64,000 bases of DNA from Plantago major (taxonomy: Eukaryota > Streptophyta > Magnoliopsida > Lamiales > Plantaginaceae), in the NCBI GenBank assembly GCA_026545765.1, contig CM048839.1, forward strand, positions 91,664,914 through 91,728,913. The letters run 5' to 3'. The translations under genes and the position numbers were made by a program. Below, one piece after another: positions 1 through 10,871 of the stretch. Under the pieces are notes generated by a model. That model did no database searches. It was given only the letters and a program-made list of their open reading frames with translations, and was not told the origin of the DNA. Numbering within the stretch: the stretch's first letter is position 1; the number at the start of each line of letters is the position of its first letter.

Positions 1-327
1 GTAAAATTAGAAAGGAAAAAAAAACATTCATTTAAACAAATTATAAGAATACAAATAGTCCACAGCTTTTCAAGTTTTTTCCAAATGCTCATTAGTCACG
101 TTGGTAACCAAATGAGAAAAGAAAAAAAAAACGTATAACCATAATTTGGTAGTAATACATACCTGGGCGACTTTGATTAAGATATATAGATGTCAAATCG
201 TGAGTTGCAATGGAAGACTTAGAGTTTGAAGTAAACTTTTTTTTTTTTAGGTTGAAGTAAGGAATTGATGTAACCTTTGATAGTCTATAAGATAAAATTA
301 ACTCATTCTATATGTTCCAAATATTTA

Positions 328-576
328 TAGGTTGTTTGGCACGAAACTTTAATTGAACGAATTTTAATTAAGATATAATTGATTAATAGTAACTAAACTG
401 TAATTGAATTGTGAAAATTGGTGTTTTGTATAGAGTTAAACTTGTAGTTAAAATTTGGGTGGATGAGTTGTGTCTCAATTAAAATAGATCAATGTTACCT
501 CAACTAAAACCGGATTGTCAAATGCAGGAGTAAGTTTGACTCAATACGGCGATTTAATTGTGTGTCAAACAATCCG
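328..576. mobile_element. MITE candidate, PIF/Harbinger-like, degenerate
   Basis: The left end reads TAGGTTGTTTGGC. The right end, read inward on the other strand, is CGGATTGTTTGACAC, so the termini form an imperfect inverted repeat around GTTTG. A TTA trinucleotide sits outside each end (325-327 and 577-579), as expected for PIF/Harbinger insertions. The AT-rich interior has no coding potential. The ends are short and diverged, so this is tentative. Confidence 0.35.
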
Positions 577-761
577 TTAGGCAATCACACAAGTGTGGAT
601 GCACGTCAATTTTTTAAAAGTAAATTTATTACTAGAAGATTAAATAAACAACACTACATGTTGAATATAAATAAACAAATCTTTAGTATTACATCATTAA
701 GTCATGCACGGCAAGTGTCCCGAACTAAATAAAAATTGTTCAAAATACTAGTGTTACTTAA

Positions 762-900
762 AGAACGACCGAAAGGCTGGTCTTGCTCCGTTCTTCCAAA
801 GGACATGGTGCTAGCTTGTTTGGCAATGTGGTCCGCAACTTGATTGACTTATCTCTACACAAAAGTTGCAAGTAACAAAGATTACTTGTACTTGCAGTAT
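762..900 (-). pseudogene. Degenerate RNase H-like domain remnant of a retroelement
   Basis: In one minus-strand frame the stretch reads VNQVADHIAKQAS, matching the C-terminal motif of plant RNase H-like (RVT_3) domains, in which N..ADhlAk is conserved. Upstream in that frame there are stop codons within a few residues. The longer open frame at 758-964 is therefore an out-of-frame shadow of the remnant. I infer a fossil non-LTR retroelement or RNase H-like gene piece. No other domain is recognisable nearby. Confidence 0.4.
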
Positions 901-964
901 TAAGACATGAGATAAAAAATTGAGAATCTATCTGCAGTATTTTGATATTCAAAGGCAAGCACAT

Positions 965-2821
965 ATTGTTGGTGCATGTGTTTATGTGAACGTAAAATAT
1001 TTAAGAAAGTATTAGCTGCCTAATTATTAATTAATAGTATACTATATATTCAAATTGACATGGTTGATCTTTTCTAAGGATACACTAATACGCGCCCAAA
1101 CAATGGTTGATTTTTAAGAGTGAAATTCCGAAAGTTTGCTATCTCTTCTTCAAGTGGTAGACAAATAGGCGCATTATTGTTCGTTAGTCAGTCTCAAGAC
1201 GTTTAGTTAGTCAGTCTCAAGAAATTAATGAGTTCTGAATGTTTCAACTTATAGAAATGTCAAATTTTATGGAGTAGTTTGATTACTTCGTGGGGAGCAG
1301 TTGTTACATGACATGTTATATCACTTTTTTTAATCATTAAAGATCAAAATAATCAACGGCTTGTTGGATACAGTACATTTTATATATGCCACTACGAGCA
1401 AGGATTATAGTATTAGCATGTTAAATAATTAATGGATGAGTAAGGATGCGTAGCGTACAATATATTCCTAAATGCCTTACTATTTTATTTGAGCGTGCTC
1501 TAAGAATTGCAGGAAAATACTGATCACATTCAGTTATAAACAAAAAAAAATAGTACTGTGTATTTCACAACATTGTACTATACTAAACATGCTCCAACTG
1601 CAAAAGGTGTTGTTTAGTTTTAACTTTTACGGTCAACAAAATTAAATTTTAATTAAGAATTAATATCTAATTGTGTTGGTGAAATATTCAATTAATTAGA
1701 TAATGAAAATTTAGGATGTAAATGCTTAATTAAATTAAACATTTTACTGTTACTGTTTAAAATTAATTCATAGTTTCAGTAGAAGTTTGTTAACCATAAA
1801 AAATCAAAACTGGATAACTTTTTTAATACTTGGGGAGTAAATATATATCATTACAAACTTTGGTGAGATACTACTGTTAGCCTACCCATCTGATATTGTA
1901 TGAAATCGCTTAAATCCAAATAGCAAGGGTAATTAATGATCCAAAGCAAATGTAAACTTGGGGTTCGGGTAGTCCTTGCAAACTTGACTCGGGGCCGAAA
2001 TAAATTCAAAAATTTGAGGGTCAATCATTCAAACATTGACCCGAGACCCAATCCAAAGTCAATGAATCATTTTGACCCGAATCATCCGATCTGACATTAT
2101 TCGAATTGAATTTAACTGAAATTCACCCAATCCAGAATGTTCAGAATTAAATTTGTACAAGTTCGAATATAATTCTTCTAAGGACAAGAAAGTTTGAGGA
2201 GGATCAGAAGATTGGAGTCAATCCAATATACTATGTAGTTTCTATATGATGTTAGTAATAAGATGTGAATTTGAAAATTGGCATGATTCAGAATCAAAAT
2301 TCGAATAACAATTGAATCTGAATCGACTTGATCCGAATTGACCCGAAATATCAGGAAGTTTTATAATTCGAAAAGGACATCCGATCCGAACTCGACCCAA
2401 AATAAATTACAAACCCGAACAATTTGATATGAATGACCTGTTTGGCAAAACTTCTTGGGGGCATGAGCTGGAGTATTAGATCTTGATCACTTGGAGGTGA
2501 ACCCGAAAATAAGAAGGATGAGGTTAGACCTTCATTTTATAGGTTTAAATGTATCGAATAGGTTGGTTACACTCATGCTCGTTTCTCTGGATGGACGGAG
2601 TTTTTTTTTTTTTTTTTCAAGATTTGTGTACCCTGATCGGCTTTTAATCCTGACCCCTACCATGCAACAAACATCATATGTAATTTCAAATATCATGTGC
2701 TTAGTAAGTTTACAATATACTTGCATTGTCTTCATTTTTAATTATGTGATGTTTGTAGTTTTTTTCTTTTTCCGAGTAGGTGATGTTTGTAGTTAAACAT
2801 GCGATAATTATAACTAAATAG
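965..2821. other. AT-rich intergenic DNA with a degenerate GATCCGAA-type low-complexity tract
   Basis: No gene is recognisable here. Between about 1940 and 2440 the sequence is a loose repetition of words such as GACCCGAA, GATCCGAA and ATTCGAAT. A similar tract on the opposite strand lies at 21835-22130. The short open frames around 2491-2796 lack any family resemblance. Confidence 0.5.
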
Positions 2822-2823
2822 TA

Positions 2824-3055
2824 CTCCCTCCGTCACACAACAACTGGCACATTTGACTTTTTAGTTATTCCCGGCTTCTAAAACATCGGAAAATCAATTT
2901 AATACAATTATATCAATAAAGTTCAAAAAGTGTACTTTCAGTAAGTCATTTTATAAAAAAAAATTTTGATATAATAGAAAAATAATTTTTGGTCAAAGTT
3001 GACATCGAGAACTACTCAGAAGTCACATGTGCCATTTGTCGTGGAACGAAGGAAG
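2824..3055. mobile_element. Stowaway-like MITE
   Basis: The left end is CTCCCTCCGTCACAC and the right end is GTGGAACGAAGGAAG, which form the typical inverted termini of plant Stowaway (Tc1/mariner) MITEs. The element is flanked by TA on both sides (2822-2823 and 3056-3057). Its 232 bp are AT-rich and non-coding. A subterminal inverted pair (CTGGCACAT on the left, ATGTGCCATT on the right) supports a foldback structure. Confidence 0.75.
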
Positions 3056-3113
3056 TACCTACCATCAACTTCATCTCGAATACCATACTTTAACGTTTAA
3101 CCCAAATAATACT

Positions 3114-3187
3114 ACTCCACTAGTAAAATTTATTAACCTAAGAACGCCCTACTCCACTAGTAAAATTTATTAACCTAAGACCGCCCC
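3114..3187. repeat. 37-bp tandem duplication
   Basis: Two adjacent 37-bp copies begin ACTCCACTAGTAAAATTT and differ at only one or two positions (AGAACGCC versus AGACCGCC). The duplication lies between the MITE and the copia element and has no obvious function. Confidence 0.8.
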
Positions 3188-3301
3188 ATTATGGGACGGT
3201 CATAGGGACGACCGACCGCTTAAGATTCTCGCCACCTAAAAAAAATTAATTCAAAAAATTTAAAAAAAACCAACAAATATCGTTCTGTCCTCTATAGACA
3301 G

Positions 3302-3985
3302 TGTTAAGTATTCGAACCAAGATCGCAATAAAACCAATCAACTACTTGACAAATAAAATCACCAATCAAAGCAATAAAACACAAACACAATTTAACGTGG
3401 TTCGATTGAATAAATCCAATCTACGTCCACGGAGAATCAATGAATTTTATTACTCCACAACCTTCCTCGAATGCAAGTTACGGAGAATTGACCTGCATTA
3501 CGTCCTAATTCTACTACACAATCCTCACAACTTCAGCTAATAATCACTATTCTAAACACGAAGAATAGCACAAGAAACTGGAAGATAACAGCTTGTATCT
3601 GATCGATCTCTGCCTTGGATCGATGCTCTTGATTGCTGTTGAATTCTCATCGCCAAGCTGCTCTGTTTTCCTGTATATATAGGACGGAAGAGAACTGAAC
3701 CAATCCAAATTGGAACAGTAATAGAAACCGAACGGAACAAGGCCAAAACAACAAGAAACGTGTTTCAACTAATTAATTAAACCAATATTACGTTTCTTGT
3801 CCCAATTTGGTTAGGAAACCACCAACTCTTCAAGTTTTCCAATCAGGTCCCTGTACTTCCAAATCCTTCGAAATCAAGTCCCTGTAAAACTGAAACCTTA
3901 CATTACAGTCCCTGTAAATCTAAAAACTTTCAAACCGGTCCCTGTAAAACCTGGAATCTTCTAAACAACCTCAAAAAACTTCACA
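3302..3985 (-). repeat. 3' LTR of the copia element
   Basis: This 684-bp direct repeat matches 7003-7682. The element is on the minus strand, so this left copy is the 3' LTR. A minus-strand TATA-like stretch (CTATATATACAG) lies near 3671-3682. The copies differ by a few substitutions and small indels near their plus-strand starts and ends. Confidence 0.93.
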
Positions 3986-4095
3986 ATCTCCACCTTGTTG
4001 AGAAGATAACAGGAGTAACTTCATTCATCTCACTTTCACTTTATCACTATCATCCTTTGATGGACAATAGCTCCAGCACACAGTGCTGGCATCCC

Positions 4096-4464
4096 TCAAC
4101 ACTTTGAGACACCAACTAAATTCAAACAATGTAAGAATTTAGTTTGATTCACCACCTTTGTCAACTCTTTCTTCAAGTACACACAACTATCATATGCAGA
4201 TTTAATGAAACCAATTTCTTCCATATACTCACTGAACTTCTTATACCACTGCCTGGGGCTTTGTTTTAATCCATAGTGAGACTTCTTTAATCCTGTACTT
4301 GCTTCTGTAAACTTCTGAGGCTCTTGATATTCAATATCATGACAAGTACTTAGTGAATGTGCCACCATGTTGCTAAAACCATACATATTCGTAGGTTTAG
4401 GCTGTCTCCTCTCTCTATCTCTTGTCAGCTGGAAGTTTCTGATTTCCTCTGTAACTGGTACCAC
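4096..4464 (-). pseudogene. Copia reverse transcriptase remnant
   Basis: The frame contains HYGLKQSPRQWYKKF, the conserved copia reverse-transcriptase block after the catalytic core, followed by FSEYMEEIGF and DSCVYLKK. Directly before it is a short piece resembling the start of the domain (EPQKFTEA). The middle of the reverse transcriptase has therefore been deleted. The catalytic YVDD block and all of RNase H, which should follow, are absent, and the frame ends in unrelated residues. It is out of frame with the integrase ORF upstream (4585-5640). It cannot encode an active polymerase. Confidence 0.85.
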
Positions 4465-4584
4465 ATTCCTCCTCGTGTGGTTTCTATTCTCAGTAACTAG
4501 TTGTGTAACTTCTGGAGCTTGTTGTTCCTGTGTAGAAATACTAGTTGTGGTAGTTGGACTAGTATTAATCCTGGTATGAGATCT

Positions 4585-5640
4585 CTATGCTGTATTACTC
4601 CTCACAGGTGAGCTTTGTGATATTTCAACTCCAGTTGAGTTGTTAGGCTGGTCACTTGCATCTTCTTGAACATGAGAATCACTCACCACTTCGTGGTTTT
4701 CTTTAACTTGATCATTTATTCTCATAAGCTCCACCTCAATCTCAGAATCTTTAAACTTCTTCATATCAGTTTCCAGGTGATGATCAATGTTCTTGTATGG
4801 GAACACATCTTCTTCAAACATTACATCCCTGCTAATAACTACCTTCTGAGCATTCTTCTCAATACACCACAGCTTGTATCCCTTCACACCCTTAGGATAG
4901 CCCAAGAAAATGCATTTTAATGCCCTTGGCTCAAGTTTGTCCTGCCCGACATGTACATATGCTAGACAACCAAATACTCTTAAGTGTGAGTATTCCTTCG
5001 CAGCTCCATACCACAATTCATCAGGAGTTTTCATCTGTATGGCTGATGATGGAGTTTTATTGATTAAGTAACACACAGTAGTTACAGCTTCACCCCAGAA
5101 AGACTTGGGAACTCCAGCTTGAAACATGATGCATCTAGTTCTCTCTAGAAGAGTTCTATTCATCCTCTCAACTAAACCATTTTGTTGAGGAGTACCAGGT
5201 ATTGTTCTGTGTCTCTTAATACCTTTATCCATGCAGAACTTGTTGAATTCCTTTGACAAGAACTCTAAACCATTATCAGTTCTCAACACTTTAACTTTCA
5301 AGCCCTTTTCCAGCTCGACCTCTGCACACCACTCTTTGAATCTAGAGAATGCATCATTCTTGTTTCTCAGCACATACACCCACACTCTCCTAGTGTAGTC
5401 ATCTATCAGTGAAAGGAAATATCTACCTCCACCTTTTGTCTGCACTTTTGCAGGTCCCCATAGATCTGCATGTATATAATCTAGAGGAGCACTACTGGTA
5501 TGTATACCAGTTGGGAAGGGGGTCCTTTTAGCTTTTCCCATAATACATTGCTCACAGGGTTTTAGCTTCTCAATCTTGCTTATATCAAATACCTGCTTCT
5601 TCTGCAACTCAATCAACCCCTTCTCACTTACATGTGCCAT
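4585..5640 (-). pseudogene. Copia integrase, frame-separated from gag
   Basis: This 351-aa open frame starts inside the GAG-pre-integrase region, with a zinc-binding CEQCIMGK block at about residues 29-36. It contains the integrase core: a first aspartate in HADLWGPA, a second in RTDNGLEF, and a glutamate in QQNGLVERMNR. The C-terminal GKG-like region (FLGYPKGVKGYKLW) and the hinge towards reverse transcriptase follow. In a complete copia element this is continuous with gag-protease. Here a short deletion or frameshift at the LWHM junction near 5630-5640 separates the two frames. All three acidic catalytic residues are present. Confidence 0.88.
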
Positions 5641-6938
5641 AGCTCAGTATCATCCATACTAGCTACTGATACATCACCAATAATCACCCTACACCTCATA
5701 TAGTAGAGCTTATTCCTCCTTATGCCACTCATGACAGCAGATGCATCCTTATTATACACAGTAAGCACACCATTCTCTGAGCTAAATCTATATCCTTTAT
5801 GCTCTAATGTACCAAGAGAGATTAGATTTCTTCTGAGCTCAGGAATATACCTAACATCTGTGAGTGTCTTCACAGACTCATCATCCATTCTGAGCTTTAT
5901 GTCACCAACACCTTGAATGTTGCATATCATATCATTCCCCAGCATAACTGTGCCTCCATAGCTAACATCCAACTTGGTAAACCACTCCTTATATGGACAA
6001 ATATGGAATGTGCATCCAGAATCAAGAACCCATTCATCGTTGGCTTGATCTGTGACATTTAACACTCCTCCTGGGATATTTATCACCTCATCTGTGATAT
6101 TTAACACATCCCCATCATACTCAATATTTCCTGCAAACTCATGGGAAGTACTCCCTCCACCTTCATTGTCCTTTTGTCTCTTTAACAAGAAACAATTTTT
6201 CTTTAGGTGACCAGGTCTCTTACAATGATGACAAATCCTGGTTTCCTTGTTTGCAAAACCACCACCAACTGGTGTTTTACCATTGTTCTTCTGGTACTGT
6301 GGTTGAAACTTAGGCTTGTAGTTATTGTTCCTGACCATGAGACCCTCACCAGATGCCTCTACCTTAGTTGTCTCCTTTTGTTGCTCCTTCTGCCTGATTA
6401 AACATTGAACTTCCTCCAATGTAACCTTCTTTTGGCCTGTGAATGCAATTGCATCCCTGATGCTCTCATAAGACTTAGGTAGAGAATTAAGCAAAATTAT
6501 TGCTTTATCTTCATCAGGAAGCTTTGAATCTTCAATGCTATCAATCTCATCAAGAGTTTTGTTGAACATAGCCAGTTGCTCAAGAATGTTCCTATCTGGA
6601 TCCATCCTGTAAGAATACAGTTGTGATTTCATAAATAATCTCCTAGCTAAAGATCGTGTTTGATACAACGATTCTAGCTTCTTCCACATATCAACTGCAA
6701 TTTTCTCCTTAGCAACCTCCCTTAATGGTTCATCACCCAAACTCAATATGATTATACTTCTGGCCTTCCCTGAGAGAATCTTTAATTCTTGGTCTTTAAT
6801 TGTTGCAAGAACTTCGCTACGAGGCAACAATGCCATCTCCACGCCTTGCTGAGTCAAGATAGCCTCCATCTTGATCTTCCACAATGCAAAATCGTTTGCA
6901 CCTGTAAACTTGTCAATGTCAAACCTTGTTGAACCCAT
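5628..6938 (-). pseudogene. Copia gag with zinc knuckle, plus protease
   Basis: This 436-aa open frame begins MGSTRFDIDKFTGAND, a typical copia gag start. It has a UBN2-type capsid domain over about residues 50-190 and a CCHC zinc knuckle (CHHCKRPGHLKKNC) near 235-248. The aspartic protease signature WVLDSGCTFHICP follows near 304-316; the usual DSGAS/DTGAT is DSGCT here. The frame ends at LWHM, the start of the GAG-pre-integrase domain, where it breaks from the integrase frame. The ATG lies about 65 bp downstream of the 5' LTR. Gag itself looks intact, so in-trans mobilisation by a related element cannot be excluded. Confidence 0.88.
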
Positions 6939-7002
6939 AGTTGATTACAACTCCACAATCACTGATCGAACACAGCTCCTTCTTCCCACAGACGGCGCCA
7001 CT

Positions 7003-7682
7003 TGTTAAGTATTCGAACCAAGATCGCAATAAAACCAATCAACTACTTGACAAATAAAATCACCAATCAAAGCAATAAAACACAAACACAATTTAACGTG
7101 GTTCGATTGAATAAATCCCTACGCCCACGGAGAATCAATGAATTTTATTACTCCACAACCTTCTCGAACCAAGCTAAGAGAATTCGACCAGAATTACGTC
7201 CCGAATTCTACTACACAATCCTCACAACTTCAGCTAATAATCACTATTCTAAACACGAAGAATAGCACAAGAAACTGGAAGATAACAGCTTGTATCTGAT
7301 CGATCTCTGCCCTGGATCGATGCTCTTGATTGCTGTTGAATTCTCATCGCCAAGCTGCTCTGTTTTCCTGTATATATAGGACGGAAGAGAACTGAACCAA
7401 TCCAAATTGGAACAGTAATAGAAACCGAACGGAACAAGGCCAAAACAACAAGAAACGTGTTTCAACTAATTAATTAAACCAATATACGTTTCTTGTCCCA
7501 ATTTGGTTAGGAAACCACCAACTCTTCAAGTTTTCCAATCAGGTCCCTGTACTTCCAAATCCTTCGAAATCAAGTCCCCGTAAAACTGAAACCTTACATT
7601 CCAGTCCCTGTAAATCTAAAAACTTTTAAACCGGTCCCTGTAAAACCTGGAATCTTCGAAACAACCTCAAAAAAACTTCACA
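7003..7682 (-). repeat. 5' LTR of the copia element
   Basis: This 680-bp direct repeat matches 3302-3985 and carries the same TATA-like stretch near 7370-7380. The primer-binding site lies immediately inside its left border, and the right border is followed by the GACAG target duplication. Confidence 0.93.
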
Positions 7683-7687
7683 GACAG

Positions 7688-8850
7688 CACAGACCATTTC
7701 AAATTTCATCATTCTTTCACTCTCAGTTAGCTCAAAACACTCCCTAAATTTTTATAATTGAGAACATTGTTAATCAGTGTGATTATGAATGAGTTTAGTT
7801 GTCAGCACATGATAATTATTAGAAAGTTGAAGAAGCATCAAATTATATTGACCAATGTCTACACAAATCTAACTAAGGACAGGCTGCCAGCCGAGTTATG
7901 ATTAACATTCTCCATTGTTTAATTTTTCATAGTTGACTGATCAATAATTGAACTTCTCTTATGAATCTACAAGACATAATAATAATAATACTAATTCATC
8001 AAAATTACGTTGAAATTACCAAGCAAATGTGCAAAAGTTATGAGGACAAATTGCAATGTTTGAAATGGTACTTTCAATTCAGTCAGAGATGTATCACCAA
8101 AGTGCAATGCACTAATCAGGCGAATTAGTATTAGTGATGTTAAACACATCCAGTTGAACTGAGATTACTTAATTCGACTCGAGTTCAATTCTTACTGGAT
8201 CTAGGCTCGGTTGTTTCTCGACTTGTTAAAGCACAATGCTCAAATTGAACTCAAAATCGAGCCAGAACACATTAATTACCAAAAACAAGTACTTAAAAAA
8301 ATTAAAAAGTAAATATAATGACCTCATATCTAATATAAAGGGAACTAAAGTAAAAAAAATTAACGAGTTTTGTTGAGCCAAGACTAACTCGCTTAGATAA
8401 ACAAGCTTCTAACAAAGTTGGATGTCGACGGACTCGTTTTAACATCTAGATTATTGCATTAGACTTTAGTGAATATCTCTCTGACAGAATTAGAAGTTAC
8501 CATTTCAGACACTATTACTCATGACTCAATGCAATTTGTCCTAATAACTTTTGCTAATTTGAAACCATTTCCAACTGACTACCCTAGCTAGCTACTTTAA
8601 TTGTTGCTTGTTTAGAAGAATTACAAAAGGCATGAATCACTTTAGTTGGCAGCACATGTATCTACAAAGGTGAAGAAACATAGTACATAAAGTTTAACTA
8701 ACCTTACCTGGCCTAGCCTGTACTTTTTTGACACATTCTCTCTTGTTTAATCTTTATTTTAATTATTATTAGCCGACTGATTAACAACTAACCTAATTAA
8801 TTAATCAACATCTCAAAAGTTGTTATATTTTCTCACTCTTCATTTGCTCC
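7688..8850. other. Intergenic AT-rich region upstream of the AGP peptide gene
   Basis: No coding region or repeat with clear ends was found. The 3' half presumably contains promoter elements of the arabinogalactan-peptide gene. Two related word clusters (TAGTTGTCAGCACATGATAA near 7797 and TAGTTGGCAGCACATGTATC near 8643) suggest an old, diverged duplication. Confidence 0.4.
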
Positions 8851-8855
8851 AATGC

Positions 8856-8866
8856 TATATAAATAG
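8856..8866 (+). promoter_or_regulatory. TATA box of the AGP peptide gene
   Basis: TATATAAATAG lies about 105 bp upstream of the chosen ATG. Transcription would start near 8890, leaving a leader of about 80 nt. This is a canonical plant TATA box. Confidence 0.7.
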
Positions 8867-8970
8867 TACCATACCCTTACTACATTTCTCACACACCAAT
8901 TCATCTTTTGCAACATACACAATTTCAACTCTCCAAGTTAAGTAGTAAAATCCAAAACATTCACATACAA

Positions 8971-9153
8971 ATGGAAGGTGTGATGAAGATGTTTGTTGCT
9001 ACATTGATGATGGTCATGTTGATGGCACTCACATCCATCAACGGTGTCGCCGCCCAGAGCGAACCAGCTGCTGCCCCTGAATCTGGAGCCGCTGACTTCG
9101 TCCCGGCTTTCCTTGCCTCCTTTGCTGCCGTCGCTTTCGGGATCCTCTTCTGA
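8971..9153 (+). CDS. Arabinogalactan peptide (short GPI-anchored AGP)
   Basis: This encodes a 60-aa secreted precursor. The ATG at 8971 is the best start because it begins MEGVMKMFVATLM and leads directly into a hydrophobic signal peptide ending near GVAAQ. The open frame extends upstream only into what looks like leader sequence. After cleavage a very short mature segment (SEPAAAPESGAAD) contains Ala-Pro/Pro-Ala dipeptides suited to proline hydroxylation and arabinogalactan addition. A C-terminal hydrophobic tail (FVPAFLASFAAVAFGILF) fits a GPI-anchor signal. This layout is typical of AG peptides at the plasma membrane and cell wall. A TATA box lies upstream and an AATAAA-like signal (TAATAAATTG) near 9258. 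The gene has no introns. The family call rests on architecture; the exact subgroup is uncertain. Confidence 0.8.
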   Translation: MEGVMKMFVATLMMVMLMALTSINGVAAQSEPAAAPESGAADFVPAFLASFAAVAFGILF

Positions 9154-9299
9154 TCAATGGCTATATCACCATGATGACCCTGATCAATTCCTTAACTACA
9201 TTCTTTTTATGTACTAGTATTTTGTATTGTTTCACAACTGTTGTACTATTGTTTCCTAATAAATTGTATTGAATGTTGACTTGTGTTTCTAGCCTGGTT

Positions 9300-10871
9300 C
9301 CATATATCATGCGTATTTTAATCCTACCTGACCCGATCACATTGGAAGTTTCGAATGCACGTACTAGAGAGTAGAGAGTACATTCCCAGACCGGTTTAGT
9401 ACCCTTAAAAGAGGGGCATGAACTTATAAAATGTTTGCAACGTTGGCTATAAGTTTGTTATAACACTCCTATAAGTTTGTTAAAATACATTACAAGTCTA
9501 TCAAGATGAGTATTCATCTCAACAGCAACACAAGCAGACACAGAGAGAAATACATTCCGAGAGAACCAGATTGAATAATATAGTTAAATTTGCTATTTCC
9601 ATTAATATGTTTTTTCTCCTTTATCAAGTAGGATAGCACTTAATAAGTTATAACGGCTTATTAGCCTATTTTAGTCATTGTTGAAGCCGATGCTTTCTGA
9701 AGAAAACTGAAGTTCGAGGGTTTGTCTACAAAAGTGAATTACCAGTATTAAACAAGTAGCTACTAATCAGTTATGAACTCGTTTGGTTCTAAAAATACAC
9801 AAAATAATTGCTTGAGAAATCTCAAGTCCAAGCCTAACAAACAACCAATGAAAAACGGCAATGCCACCACCATCAGTGTTATTAATACGTACCAAGAGAG
9901 TATTATGTGAACTTTCTACACTAGTGTTACCCACAAAAAATTGATACGCTCAGTAATGGGGTATTACCCATCCAGGCTTCCAGCCACACAACTGGACCTC
10001 ATATACTTTCATTCTTCATATGTAGAGTTAAAGGAGCACTTGTTATTACGGGAAGGTGCAGAGGAATTTTCCCTTGGCACCCGAAATACAAAAGCTAGTT
10101 TAGTTTCGCATCATACAATGCAGTACATCGCAAAGCTAGGCCTATCATCTAGCAATGCGACTCCATAATCAAGTACAGTAACTAACAAGCATGAGGAGGT
10201 AGAAGCACACCAGCAGAGAAAAATTCAACATTCATGTGGTAAGCTCTATCCCAAGCAAGACAGCACTAAGTGGGTCATCTTTTTGAGATTTTGTTTCTTG
10301 TCAAGAAGATGAACATGAAATGAATATGAGATATGAACACAAATATGGAAGAATATTGGATCAGAACTAGTACAATCAAGAGGCTCAGAAAGAACAGCAA
10401 GTCAACAAAGAGCAAGATTCTCAGAACTCCCCATCCATAATGTGATACAGTACTGCAGTACTAGCCTCTTATTAGGAAAAAGTAAACATCACATAACAAC
10501 TGGAGCATTTGACACAAGCATACATGCTTTCAGGTTTTATCTTTTTAAGTTTATCAGCCTAGATATTGTTACAGCAGAACATCTGCGAATGGAAAGGAGA
10601 AACCACATATTAAAAAGAACCCCACAAGCATAAAGCTACAAATATAAGACTTCAATAATTATAATCCTTGTAACAAGTAGATACCATGAGTTTTCCCCAA
10701 TTCTACATGCCGGTAATACAGAACTCTATGGGGAACAACGACACACTTAATAAGGAGGTGGTAAAAAAGCAAAACAGATAGTGTGATATTCCATTACATA
10801 GGAAAACACAACTCAATCAAAGCCTCACGGTTGATCCACAGGCCCATCACGTTGGAAGATGCTTTAGACAA
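9300..10871. other. Intergenic; probably includes the SNU13 3' UTR
   Basis: No recognisable gene was found. Open frames at 9941-10168 and 10442-10633 have no family resemblance. The last several hundred bases before 10872 are probably 3' UTR of the minus-strand SNU13 gene, but I could not place a poly(A) site. Confidence 0.4.

Larger units (their letters stand above)
3302..7682 (-). mobile_element. Ty1/copia LTR retrotransposon, internally deleted, intact LTRs and TSD
   Basis: Two direct LTRs (3302-3985 and 7003-7682) begin TG and end CA on the plus strand. They are flanked by the identical 5-bp target duplication GACAG (3297-3301 and 7683-7687). Coding runs on the minus strand, so the LTR at 7003-7682 is the 5' one. 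The primer-binding site starts two bases after it with TGGCGCCGTC (minus strand), which resembles tRNA-Asp-type sites but matches imperfectly. A polypurine tract (AAGGTGGAGAT) abuts the 3' LTR. The internal region encodes gag, protease, integrase and only the tail of reverse transcriptase. YVDD and RNase H are missing, so the element is non-autonomous. The LTRs are nearly identical by eye, suggesting a fairly recent insertion. Confidence 0.95.
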
